Of a DNA stretch of 64,000 nucleotides, positions 18,064-26,779 are shown piece by piece. The position numbers were made by a program, and so were the translations under genes. This DNA comes from Actinokineospora auranticolor. Its GTDB lineage: Bacteria; Actinomycetota; Actinomycetes; Mycobacteriales; Pseudonocardiaceae. The notes beneath the pieces are model-generated. The model was not told the origin of the DNA and did not search any database. It saw only the letters and a list, made by a program, of their open reading frames with translations. The DNA is taken from contig NZ_PTIX01000004.1 in the NCBI RefSeq assembly GCF_002934265.1, positions 248,001 to 312,000 of the forward strand, given 5' to 3'. Every line of letters begins with the position of its first letter. Positions within the stretch are counted from its first letter, which is position 1.

Positions 18064-18672
18064 TTAGGGGTTGGGGGTGGCCAGGAGGGCGTCGGCGACC
18101 GACTTGGCCTCCTCGGTGGTCGGCCCGGGGTGCGGGACGAACACCGTCCCCCGGTAGTACCGCAGCTCCCGGATGGACTCGCGGATGTCGGCCAGCGCCC
18201 GGTGCGCCAGGCCCTTGTCCGGCTGCGCGTAGTAGACCCGCGGGTACCAGCGCCGGGCCAGCTCCTTGATCGATGACACGTCGACCATCCGGTAGTGCAG
18301 GTGGCCGTCGAGTTCCGGCATGTCCCGGGCGATGAACCCGCGGTCGGTGGCGATCGAGTTCCCGCACAGCGGCGCGGTGCGGGACTCGGGTACCCATTCC
18401 CGCACGTAGGCCAGCACCTGCGCCTCGGCCTCCGCCAGGGTCAGCGCGGAGGCCCGCACCTCGTCGGTGAGCCCGGACCTGGCGTGCATCTCGCGCACCA
18501 CCTCCGGCATCCCCGCCAGGTGCGCGTCGTCGGTGTGGATCACCAGGTCGACGCCGTCGCCGAGGACGTTGAGCTCGGAGTCGGTGACCAGGGCGGCGAT
18601 CTCGATCAGCGCGTCGCGCCCGAGGTCGAGGCCGGTCATCTCGCAGTCGATCCAAACCAGGCGGTCGCTCAC
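18064..18672 (-). CDS. orn: Oligoribonuclease
   Basis: A 202-residue DEDDh 3'-5' exoribonuclease. Exo I holds Asp and Glu in [12 protein letters not shown], exo II holds Asp in [17 protein letters not shown], and exo III holds His and Asp in [14 protein letters not shown]. It degrades 2-5 nt RNAs, and in bacteria that make c-di-GMP it also clears pGpG, which links it to the GGDEF proteins of this genome. It is an essential or growth-important housekeeping gene in actinomycetes. A TAAGCT -10 box ends 7 nt before the GTG, implying a leaderless mRNA. Confidence 0.97.
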   Translation of the reverse strand: MSDRLVWIDCEMTGLDLGRDALIEIAALVTDSELNVLGDGVDLVIHTDDAHLAGMPEVVREMHARSGLTDEVRASALTLAEAEAQVLAYVREWVPESRTAPLCGNSIATDRGFIARDMPELDGHLHYRMVDVSSIKELARRWYPRVYYAQPDKGLAHRALADIRESIRELRYYRGTVFVPHPGPTTEEAKSVADALLATPNP

Positions 18673-18679
18673 CCGGGCG

Positions 18680-18685
18680 AGCTTA
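18680..18685 (-). promoter_or_regulatory. -10 box of orn (leaderless)
   Basis: TAAGCT on the minus strand, 7 nt before the GTG start of orn. Confidence 0.45.
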
Positions 18686-18802
18686 GTCCGCCGCGCCCGG
18701 CCTCCGGCCGACGCGGGCTCGTGTCCGCCTCGGCGACCGCGCCTTGGGCCGGTCGGCCCAACCGGTGTGGCGGGTCGGTCCGCGATGGATCACGCTGGTC
18801 GC

Positions 18803-20281
18803 ATGGGCAAGGATGTCGAGTCGACGGAGTTCACCCGGGCCGACCGCACGCGGTTCCGGCAGAAGGTCCGCCGGTGCCTGGACGTCTTCGCGCAGATGCT
18901 CGCCGAGTCCCGCTTCGACGCCGACCGGCCGATGGCGGGGCTGGAGATCGAGCTGAACCTGGTCGACGGCGCGGGCGACCCGTCGATGCGCAACGCCGAG
19001 GTGCTCGCCGCCATCGCCGACCCGGCGTTCCAGACCGAGCTGGGCCGGTTCAACATCGAGATCAACCTGCCGCCGCAGCGGCTGGAGGCGGGCGGGTTGA
19101 CCCGGTTCGAGGAGCTGATCCGCGCCGACCTGAACGAGGCGGAGGCCAAGGCCGCGCGGATGGGCTCGCACATCGTGATGGTCGGCATCCTGCCCACGCT
19201 GCGCACCGGGCACACCGGCGCCGAGGTGCTCTCCGCCAACCCCCGCTACAAGCTGCTCAACGAGCAGGTCCTGGCCGCCCGCGGCGAGGACCTGGAGATC
19301 AACATCGGCGGGGTGGAGCGGTTGGCGACCACGGCCGACTCGATCGCCCCGGAGAGCGCCTGCACCAGCGTGCAGTACCACCTGCAGGTCGCGCCGGAGG
19401 AGTTCGCGCGGTACTGGAACGCCAGCCAGGTGGTGGCGGGCGTGCAGGTCGCGACGGGGGCGAACGCGCCGTACCTGTTCGGCAAGCAGTTGTGGGCCGA
19501 GACCAGGGTGGCGCTGTTCGAGCAGGCCACCGACACCCGGCCGGACGAGCTGAAGGCGCAGGGCGTGCGGCCCCGGGTGTGGTTCGGCGACCGCTGGATC
19601 ACGTCCATCTTCGACCTGTTCGAGGAGAACGTGCAGTACTACTCGGGCCTGCTGCCGCTGGTCGACGAGGAGGACCCGGCCGAGGTGCTGGCCCGCGGCG
19701 ACATCCCGGAGCTGCACGAGCTGCGCCTGCACAACGGCACGGTCTACCGCTGGAACCGGCCCATCTACGACATCGCGGGAGGCCGCCCGCACGTCCGCGT
19801 GGAGAACCGGGTGCTACCAGCGGGTCCGTCAGTGGTCGACACGGTGGCCAACGGCGCGTTCTACTTCGGACTCGTCCGCGCCCTGGTCGACCAAGACCGT
19901 CCGCTGTGGACGCAGATGAGCTTCTCCGCCGCCGAGGACAACTTCCACGCGGCGGCGCGCAACGGGATCGACGCGCGCGTGTACTGGCCGGGCGTGGGCG
20001 AGGTGTCGGCGGCGGAGCTGGTGCTGCGCAGGCTGCTGCCGCTGGCGCACGAAGGGCTGGCGTCCTGGGGTGTGCCGTCGGGGGACCGGGACCGGCTGCT
20101 GGGCATCATCGAGCAGCGGTGCGTGACCGAGCGCAACGGTGCCACCTGGCAGGTCGAGGCGGTGCGGTCGCTGGAGCGGTCCCGGTCGCTGGACCGCGCG
20201 GCGGCGCTGCGGGAAATGGTGCTGCGCTACCGGGAACACATGCACACCAACGAACCCGTGCACACCTGGCCTGTGCCTTAA
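18803..20281 (+). CDS. Glutamate-cysteine ligase family protein (GCS2)
   Basis: A 492-residue protein of the actinobacterial GCS2 branch, which starts MGKDVESTEFTRADR. It has the ATP-grasp-like carboxylate-amine ligase features GLEIELNLVD near residue 50, FNIEINLPPQ near 90, the SVQYHLQV segment and HVRVENRVLPAG. The family joins an amino acid gamma- or alpha-carboxyl to an amine at the cost of ATP. This paralogue is not the ergothioneine EgtA type by its neighbours, and actinomycetes make mycothiol instead of glutathione, so the true product is open. ATG 18785 is an alternative start. It ends convergently against ydbT (stops overlap). Confidence 0.8.
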   Translation: MGKDVESTEFTRADRTRFRQKVRRCLDVFAQMLAESRFDADRPMAGLEIELNLVDGAGDPSMRNAEVLAAIADPAFQTELGRFNIEINLPPQRLEAGGLTRFEELIRADLNEAEAKAARMGSHIVMVGILPTLRTGHTGAEVLSANPRYKLLNEQVLAARGEDLEINIGGVERLATTADSIAPESACTSVQYHLQVAPEEFARYWNASQVVAGVQVATGANAPYLFGKQLWAETRVALFEQATDTRPDELKAQGVRPRVWFGDRWITSIFDLFEENVQYYSGLLPLVDEEDPAEVLARGDIPELHELRLHNGTVYRWNRPIYDIAGGRPHVRVENRVLPAGPSVVDTVANGAFYFGLVRALVDQDRPLWTQMSFSAAEDNFHAAARNGIDARVYWPGVGEVSAAELVLRRLLPLAHEGLASWGVPSGDRDRLLGIIEQRCVTERNGATWQVEAVRSLERSRSLDRAAALREMVLRYREHMHTNEPVHTWPVP

Positions 20282-21786
20282 CGGAGAAACTGCCCGATGA
20301 GGTCCGGCACGGCCTCGTCGACCAGGTCGAGGCCCTGCTGGTCGCCGATGTCGATGACGTGGTAGCCGCCGCTGCCCGCCGCGGTGACCGCGGTCAGCGT
20401 GAAGACGCCCGCGCGGCGCTGGAACACGGTGCGGGTGAGCTTCCAACCGAGGACACCGGTGCGCTGCAAGGCGACCGTGCGGCGGTCGAGCGAGCCGGAG
20501 CGGCTGACCAGGTAGCGGTCGGTGAGCGCGTGGCCGAGTGAGGCGTAGCGGCTCAGTCCTAGGAGGACGGACAGCGGCAGCAGCGCGATGGCCGCGAGCC
20601 ACGTCCACATCGGCCAGCCCGCGGCCGTGTCGAGCACCGCCAGGACCACCACGAGGAGCAGGTTCGGGACGACCGCCCGGACGATCCGCCGGGCGCGGGC
20701 GCGGGGCGGGTGGGTGGTCAGCGGGGTCGAGGTCGGCGGCTGGTCGATGGCGAGGACGTCCGCGCAGACCCGGTCGGCTTCCGCGCGTGGCGCGGGCGGG
20801 AGCAGCAGGCTGCTGCCGCCCGCCCGGTTGAGCCCGGTGGTGATCGCGGTCAACCTGGCACCACCACCGGCCCGCAGCAGCAGCGGCTCGTGCAGCGCCG
20901 CGCCGCGCAGGCGCTTCTCCTCGATGGACACCGAGCGGGTGGTGAGCAGCCCCCGGCGGACGCGGACGGTGCCGTCGGCCTGGCGGGTCAGCCGGAAGTT
21001 GTGGTTCTGCAGCAGGTAGTTGGCCAGCGAGGCGAAGACCGACAGCACCGCGACGGCCCCGGCGGTGACCGGTACGACCGTGCCCCAGTCGGTCTGGCTG
21101 ATCCACCCGAAGCCCTCGCGGATCGCGCCGACCTCGGAGAAGCGGAAGTCCCACTCGTTGGCGAAGTTGGCGATGAAACCGAATGTGATGCCGATGGTGA
21201 GGAACCCGGAGAGGGTGAGCGGCGCGTACCGGTACCACCGCGTGTCGAGACCCGCGATCGGGACACCCTCGTCCTCGGTCGCTTCGGCCTCGACCGCGAC
21301 CTGGGTCGTCGGCCGGTGCAGGAAGGCCTGCCGCAGCCGGTCGGCCTCGGCGGCGGTGACCGCGTCGAGCACCACGGTGCCCTCGCCGGGGGAGCGTTCC
21401 TGCTGGCCGGTGCCGACCCGCACGGCGGCGAGCCCGAACAGCCGGTGCCCCAGCTTCGCGGTCAGGTCGACGGTGCGGACCCGGTCGCGCGGGATGCTCC
21501 GGCGCTGCCGGAAGACGACGCCCTTGTGCAGTTCGACGTGGGTGTCGGTGATGCGGTACTTGGTGGTGAGCCAGGACAGCAGGCCGAAGGTGACGATGAG
21601 CGCCACCAGGCCTACGCTGGTCACGATCCGCCAGGTCTCGACGTTGCCCAGGAAGATCAGCCCGACCAGCACGGGCAACAACCCGATCAGCTCGTTGAGC
21701 GGCCGCACGACGATCATCCGGGGGTTGAGCCGCCCCCACTCCGGCGCGGCCTCCACGAACTCCGGCGCGGCGGGCAACGCGGTCAC
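20278..21786 (-). CDS. ydbT: PH-domain membrane protein, YdbT-like
   Basis: A 502-residue membrane protein with three bacterial PH (bPH2, YdbS/YdbT) units separated by pairs of helices. Examples are YRITDTHVELHKGVVFRQRRSIPRDRVRTVDL, FRLTRQADG then VRRGLLTTRSVSIEEKRLRG, and YLVSRSGSLDRRTVALQRTGVLGW. In Bacillus YdbS and YdbT act together at the membrane and affect resistance to a bacteriocin (amylolysin). The GTG start overlaps the ydbS-like stop by 4 nt (GTGA), so they are co-translated. Confidence 0.88.
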   Translation of the reverse strand: MTALPAAPEFVEAAPEWGRLNPRMIVVRPLNELIGLLPVLVGLIFLGNVETWRIVTSVGLVALIVTFGLLSWLTTKYRITDTHVELHKGVVFRQRRSIPRDRVRTVDLTAKLGHRLFGLAAVRVGTGQQERSPGEGTVVLDAVTAAEADRLRQAFLHRPTTQVAVEAEATEDEGVPIAGLDTRWYRYAPLTLSGFLTIGITFGFIANFANEWDFRFSEVGAIREGFGWISQTDWGTVVPVTAGAVAVLSVFASLANYLLQNHNFRLTRQADGTVRVRRGLLTTRSVSIEEKRLRGAALHEPLLLRAGGGARLTAITTGLNRAGGSSLLLPPAPRAEADRVCADVLAIDQPPTSTPLTTHPPRARARRIVRAVVPNLLLVVVLAVLDTAAGWPMWTWLAAIALLPLSVLLGLSRYASLGHALTDRYLVSRSGSLDRRTVALQRTGVLGWKLTRTVFQRRAGVFTLTAVTAAGSGGYHVIDIGDQQGLDLVDEAVPDLIGQFLR

Positions 21787-22277
21787 GTGGCGTCCCCCGG
21801 CGTGGCCTGGGTGGTCGCGGACAGCTCGTCGACGACCTTCGCGGCGACGGTCGCGTCCAACCCGTCGATCTTCAACGGCCCCTGCGCGGAGGCGGTCGTG
21901 ATGGTGACGGTCGAGAGCTTGAGGAGTTGCTGGAGGGGGCCGCGCCCGGTGTCCACGGTCTGGATCCGCGAAATGGGCGCCAACCGCCACTCCTGGGTCA
22001 CCCACCCGCTCCGCGTGAACACCGCGTCCGCCGTCGTCTCCCAGCGGTGCACCCGGTACCGCCACTGGGGCATGACGGCGACGTGCACGACGCCGACGAC
22101 CGCCGCGCCGATCGCCGTGTACCGCAACCACCCGGGCGGCTCGTCGCTGAAGAGCGCGATCCCCCCGTGCACAGCGAGGACGAAGACCCAGAAGAGCCCC
22201 GCCCGCAACGCCCACTGCACAATCGCCCGCCTGCTGACCAGGTTCGCGGGCGCCCGCAACCGCCACTCCGCACTCAC
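21783..22277 (-). CDS. ydbS: PH-domain membrane protein, YdbS-like
   Basis: A 164-residue protein. Two membrane helices (about 18-60) are followed by one bPH2 domain: YRVHRWETTADAVFTRSGWVTQEWRLAPISRIQTVDTGRG, ending with the LSTVTITTASAQGPLKI strand. First gene of a two-gene operon with the YdbT-like gene. Start is GTG 22277. It lies head-to-head with the broken regulator at 22505. Confidence 0.88.
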   Translation of the reverse strand: MSAEWRLRAPANLVSRRAIVQWALRAGLFWVFVLAVHGGIALFSDEPPGWLRYTAIGAAVVGVVHVAVMPQWRYRVHRWETTADAVFTRSGWVTQEWRLAPISRIQTVDTGRGPLQQLLKLSTVTITTASAQGPLKIDGLDATVAAKVVDELSATTQATPGDAT

Positions 22278-22504
22278 TCCCCAAGTGTGCCTCGTCCCGG
22301 AGTGGCCCTACGTCATTCCCGAGGACGACTCACCAACGCCCCCGAGGATGACGATCACCGGAGACCACCGGCCGTGACCACCTCGACACCGCCCGGGGCG
22401 GGTAGCCGCCTTCCGGAGGTGCCACTCGGGGTGACACATCGCCAGATCCACCGACCTCGACCTACGCTCGATCACCGGTTCGCGACGGCACTCGGGAGAT
22501 CGTG

Positions 22505-23168
22505 ATGGCCGGGGAGAACGCAGAGCTGCGGGCACTGCTGTCCCGCGCGGGGCTGAGCAACTCCGCACTGGCCAGGGCGGTGGTCCAGGCAGGGGCCACC
22601 GAGGGGGTCCACCTGGCCACCGCACCGGGATCGGTGCGCCGGCTGCTCGACGGCGCCCAGCCGCGGACACCGGTGCCCCGGTTGGTCGCGGATGTGCTGT
22701 CCCGCAGGCTCGGTCTGCGGCTCTCGGTCGCCGACTGCGGGCTCACTTCAGTGCCCGATGAGGCGAACACGTTCGATGGGTTGCACGTTTCCGCGATCTT
22801 TGATGGCACGATCGCGACCGTGGTTGAACTGTCAGGTCGAGACCTGGATCGACGCAACTTCATGGTCGGTTCGGCCCTCGCCGTCGCCGCCTTCGCGGAA
22901 CCCGCGTGGCTTGCCATGACCGCGAGCCACGGCGGCCGGGTCGCCAAGGCGGGTGGGATGCGCCTCGGCATGACCGATGTCGAGGTCCTGCGTGCCACTC
23001 GGCGATCGCGACGCGGCCGACCACGCCACCGAACTCGCGTTGACCGCTGTGGGGCCGTTGTCGTCCGAGCGGACCGTGGAGCGGGTCCGGGCCCTGCGCA
23101 GGCGGGCGCGGAAGGTCGGGGCCCGTCAGGTCGACGAGCGGATCACCGCGTTCCTCGCCTCGTCCTAG
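22505..23168 (+). pseudogene. Internally deleted, frameshifted XRE/TPR-type regulator
   Basis: The first frame (22505 to about 22995) encodes the N-terminus of a familiar actinomycete regulator class: helix-turn-helix-like ALLSRAGLSNSALARAVVQAG, RRLLDGAQPRTPVPRLVADVLSRRLG, then RRNFMVGSALAVAAFAEPAW and GMRLGMTDVEVLRAT. Full-length relatives continue with about 250 residues of TPR-like helices. Here that block is missing and the reading frame shifts at about 22990-23000. The plus-2 frame then gives what looks like the family's C-terminus (LGDRDAADHATELALTAVG to QVDERITAFLASS) up to 23168. An upstream GGGAG supports ATG 22505. The stop overlaps the reductase stop. Confidence 0.75.
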
Positions 23169-24370
23169 CCCAGCTCCCCTGATCGCAGCGTCCCCTCGTC
23201 GACCTCCGCCTGCCGGTCGACCAGCGCTTGGAGCGCGTCGCCGTCGTCCCACTGGTTGACGTTCAGCGCGCCCCGCACCCGGCCCGCCCGCAGCCAGAAG
23301 GCGATGAACGAGCGCTCCGCCAGGTCGCCGCGGACCACTAGGTCGTCGGTCAGCGGGTCGAACAGGCCGCGGACCTCCAGGCCGAGGTCGTACTGGTCCG
23401 AGAAGAAGTACGGGTTGGCCGTGTACGGCTCGGCCTCGCCCAGCAGGCTCGCCGCGACGGTCGCGCCCTGGTCCTTGGCGTTCGCCCAGTGCTCGACCCG
23501 CACGCGGGTGCCGTGGCGGGGGTGGAAGTGTGCGGCGATGTCGCCGATGGCGTACACGTCCGGGGCCGATGTGCGCAGGGACGCGTCCACCGCGACGCCG
23601 CCGGTGTCGGCCAGTTCCAAGCCCGCCGCCTCGGCGAGGGCGGTGTTCGGGGTCGCGCCGACGCCGACCACTACGACGTCCGCGTCGACGGTCGACCCGT
23701 CGGCGAGCCGGACGCCGGTGACGCGGTCGGTCCCGACGAACTCCGTGACGCCGGTGCCCAGCCGCCAGGTGACGCCGTGTTCGGCGTGCAGGTCGCGGAA
23801 CACCTCGCCCACGACGGGGCCGAGGGTGCGGTGCAAAGGCAGCGGTTCGGGTTCGATGACCGTGACTCGCGACCCGTGCCCGCGCGCCGCCGCGGCGACC
23901 TCGCAGCCGATCCAGCCCGCGCCGACCACCACGACCCGGACACCGTCGCCGAACGCGGCGCGCAGGGCGAGGGAGTCGTCGAGGGTGCGGAGGGTGTGCA
24001 GGCCGTCGAGGTCGGCGCCCGGGACCGGCAGGGTGCGCGGGGTGGAGCCGGTGGCCAGGACCAGCCGGTCGTACGGGTGCCGCGCGCCGGTCTCGTCGAC
24101 CACGGCGCGTCCCCCGAGGTCGAGTTCCGTCACGCTGGTGGCGGTCACCAGGTCGATACCGTCGTAGAAGTCGGCCTCGTGCACCCAGTCCGGCTCATCC
24201 GCTTCGCCGAGCAACACGGCCTTCGACAGCGCGGGCAGCTCGTACGGCCGGTGCCGATCGCGCCCGATCAGCGCGATGTCCCCGGCGAAACCCCGTTCAC
24301 GCAACGACCCGGCGGCGGACGCCCCCGCCAACCCGGTCCCGACGACGACGATGCGGTGCGGTTCGGCCAT
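23165..24370 (-). CDS. FAD-dependent ferredoxin/rubredoxin reductase-type oxidoreductase
   Basis: A 401-residue flavoprotein. The N-terminal FAD site is RIVVVGTGLAGASAAGSLRERG, the NAD(P)H site is VVVVGAGWIGCEVAAAARGHG, and the second FAD motif is TSAPDVYAIGDIA. A C-terminal domain ends the protein (NVNQWDDGDALQALVD). This is the pattern of reductases that pass electrons from NAD(P)H through a ferredoxin to P450s or Rieske oxygenases. No P450 or ferredoxin gene is adjacent, so the partner is elsewhere. AAGG precedes the ATG. Confidence 0.9.
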   Translation of the reverse strand: MAEPHRIVVVGTGLAGASAAGSLRERGFAGDIALIGRDRHRPYELPALSKAVLLGEADEPDWVHEADFYDGIDLVTATSVTELDLGGRAVVDETGARHPYDRLVLATGSTPRTLPVPGADLDGLHTLRTLDDSLALRAAFGDGVRVVVVGAGWIGCEVAAAARGHGSRVTVIEPEPLPLHRTLGPVVGEVFRDLHAEHGVTWRLGTGVTEFVGTDRVTGVRLADGSTVDADVVVVGVGATPNTALAEAAGLELADTGGVAVDASLRTSAPDVYAIGDIAAHFHPRHGTRVRVEHWANAKDQGATVAASLLGEAEPYTANPYFFSDQYDLGLEVRGLFDPLTDDLVVRGDLAERSFIAFWLRAGRVRGALNVNQWDDGDALQALVDRQAEVDEGTLRSGELG

Positions 24371-24557
24371 GCCTTCATCCCCCTGGGGATCGGGAAAACC
24401 GGTGCGTCCCCGACGTTAGACCCACCCGACCCCCACGCGCCCGCTGAGAAAATCTTGAGATCACATCACCTTCGCCGTCACAGCTCGTTACCGTCCGCGT
24501 CATCACATTGACAGGCAAACTGACCCGATGGGGTCGAACTGCGAGAGGACGGGTGCG

Positions 24558-24761
24558 GTGAACAGCCACCGGGAGTGGTCAATCAACTGTCGCGACTTAG
24601 CGGGCCGCAAACGAGACGTCACCGTCTTCGTGCGACAGGGCCACGTGGTCCTCGTGGCGCCCCCGGGCGAGACCGCGATCCTCTCCCCGCTCGACGTCGG
24701 CCGCCTCCGCGCCGCCCTCCGCGACGCCGTGGTCGACGCCTCGGTCGAATCCGACCACTGA
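24558..24761 (+). CDS. Small conserved actinobacterial protein, unknown function
   Basis: A 67-residue protein, MNSHREWSINCRDLAGRKRD then VTVFVRQGHVVLVAPPGETA and a short C-terminal helix (LSPLDVGRLRAALRDAVVDA). The beta-rich middle and terminal helix, strong G/C third-position bias and an AGAGGA site 9 nt before the GTG all support a real gene. I recall similar small proteins in other Pseudonocardiales but know no function. There is no membrane segment or cysteine cluster. Confidence 0.7.
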   Translation: MNSHREWSINCRDLAGRKRDVTVFVRQGHVVLVAPPGETAILSPLDVGRLRAALRDAVVDASVESDH

Positions 24762-25292
24762 CCGGCCCTCGCGCGCTCCGTGCCTGGCCCACCCCCGGGC
24801 CAGGCAACTCGCCCTCCGGGACCGAAGCCCTACGCCTACCCCTCCGAGGCCGATGCCGCCTCAGTCCAGGCATTCCGCCTCCCGGGACCATCGCGAGCGG
24901 TACGCCCCACGCGCGCACGTCACCAATCTCAGGCGGGGACACCTCAAGATCGCGGCGGTAGCCGCCCGCGAATCTGCGGCAAGACCACTGCCACCGCGCT
25001 CACCGAGCCCGCCTGCCCGCGAATGCCGCGCCGCAAAGGCAACCCGCAGCTTCCGTGCGCAAATCCGTTCCCTCGTCGCTCCAAGCCGCGACACCCCTGG
25101 GACCGTCGTCAAAGCCCTGTTTCGCCCCGAGCCGCCCCAGCACAGGCCCCACCCACCTCGGGGGCGTCCCCGATCCATTCTACCGCGCTGACCGGCGCAA
25201 ACGGCCCCAGCCGATCATGCCTGTGGATAACTCGTCGCCCAGTCGGGCGAAGCGAGTGACACCGAGAAGGCTGATTCCGCAGACCCACCCGC
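24762..25292. other. Intergenic region without a supported gene
   Basis: 530 bp between the small protein and the convergent Bcr/CflA gene. Several frames are open but have arginine/proline-rich, unbiased composition. No hairpin with a T-run, repeat array or RNA gene was recognised. Confidence 0.45.
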
Positions 25293-26543
25293 CTACTTGG
25301 CACGTTCCGGCTCAACCGCCTCGACCGGCACCGCGGCCACCGGTTCCACCGCGATCGACGCCGCGGGCCGCAGCACCGCGAACAGCCCGATCCCCGCCAC
25401 CGACAGCACCGCGATCACGATCGCCATCGGCAGCGCCGACTGACCCCCACCCAACCCGACCAGCGGCGCCGCCACCCCACCGATCACGAACTGCAGCACC
25501 CCCAGCAGCGCCGACGCCGCGCCCGCGTTCTCCCCGTGGTCGGCCAGCGCCAGCGCGGTGGAGTTCGGGCTCACCATGCCGATGCACGCGATGGCCACGA
25601 ACAGCGCCGCCAGCAGCCACGGCAGGCCCAGCCCCAGCAGCACCGCCGCCAGCACCCCCACCCCGCCGACAGCCCCGACCACCAGCCCCGCGACGAGCAG
25701 CCCGCGCGGCGCGTACCGCCGCAGCAGCAGGGAGTTCAGCTGGGACATCAGCATGATCCCGAACGCGTTCCCCGCGAACACCAGGCTGTACTGCTGCGGG
25801 CTCAGCCCGTGCACGTCCTGCAGCACGAACGACGACCCGGCGATGTAGGCGAACATCGCCGCGCCGATGAAGCCCGTCGACCCCGCGTACGCCAGGAACC
25901 GGCGATCCGACGCGATCTTCACGTACGTGCGCACCGTCCGCCCCAGGTGCGCCGACCCCCGGTACGACGGGGGCAGCGTCTCCGGCATCCACAGCAGCAC
26001 GACGCCCAGCAGCAGCGCCCCGAAGCCGGTGAGGACCCAGAAGATCCCCTCCCACGACGCCCACCGCAGCACCTGCCCGCCGATGATCGGCGCGAGCAGC
26101 GGCCCCAGCCCGTTGACCACCATCAGCGCCGAGAAGAACCGGGCCATCGCCGCCCCGCTGAACAGGTCGCGCACCGCCGCGCGGGCGATCACCACGCCGG
26201 TCGCCGCGCTCAAGCCCTGCGCCAGCCGCAGCGCCACCAGCGCGTAGACCGACGGGGCGACCACGCAGGCCAGCGAGCTGACCGCGTACAGGGCCAGCCC
26301 GATCAGCAGCGGTGTCCGCCTGCCGTACGAGTCCGACAGCGGACCGGCCACCGCCTGCCCCAGCGCCAGACCGATCATGAACGTGGTCAGCGTCAGCTGG
26401 ATCTGCGCCGGGCCCGTGCCCAGCCGCTCGGCCATCTCCGGGAACGCGGGCAGGTACATGTCGATGGACAGCGGACCGAACGCCGACAGCCCACCCAGGA
26501 TCAGGGCCAGCCGGAACTTGGTGGGTCGGGGCGGCTTATACAC
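25293..26543 (-). CDS. Bcr/CflA family drug-resistance MFS transporter
   Basis: A 416-residue, 12-helix exporter. Family signs are ALSAFGPLSIDMYLPAFPEMA in helix 1, LGQAVAGPLSDSYGRRTPLL after helix 2, and RLAQGLSAATGVVIARAAVRDL. Members are proton antiporters exporting sulfonamides, bicyclomycin or chloramphenicol-like drugs; the actual substrate here is unknown. The GTG start is 6 nt from a TAAACT -10 box, so it is probably leaderless. It is divergent from the TPR protein gene. Confidence 0.9.
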   Translation of the reverse strand: MYKPPRPTKFRLALILGGLSAFGPLSIDMYLPAFPEMAERLGTGPAQIQLTLTTFMIGLALGQAVAGPLSDSYGRRTPLLIGLALYAVSSLACVVAPSVYALVALRLAQGLSAATGVVIARAAVRDLFSGAAMARFFSALMVVNGLGPLLAPIIGGQVLRWASWEGIFWVLTGFGALLLGVVLLWMPETLPPSYRGSAHLGRTVRTYVKIASDRRFLAYAGSTGFIGAAMFAYIAGSSFVLQDVHGLSPQQYSLVFAGNAFGIMLMSQLNSLLLRRYAPRGLLVAGLVVGAVGGVGVLAAVLLGLGLPWLLAALFVAIACIGMVSPNSTALALADHGENAGAASALLGVLQFVIGGVAAPLVGLGGGQSALPMAIVIAVLSVAGIGLFAVLRPAASIAVEPVAAVPVEAVEPERAK

Positions 26544-26549
26544 CCGACC

Positions 26550-26555
26550 AGTTTA
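26550..26555 (-). promoter_or_regulatory. -10 box of Bcr/CflA gene (leaderless)
   Basis: TAAACT on the minus strand, 6 nt before the GTG start. Confidence 0.4.
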
Positions 26556-26779
26556 AGAAGCGATGTGGTCATACGTCCGGAGATAGGACGAAGGCCACTG
26601 TGGACCGCGCCGACGGGGAGCGCCTATGCCGCCAGACGGGTGTCGTTCCCGGTGAACGGGTGAGACCGGTCACCTGGGCGGAGGACACTGGTGTTGCCTT
26701 TGGTGACCGGCCGCGCGGGTCGCCCGCCGAACCGCCCAGGGGCTTGACACACTGGAGGTCGAGACGGTCGGGAGGTGCC

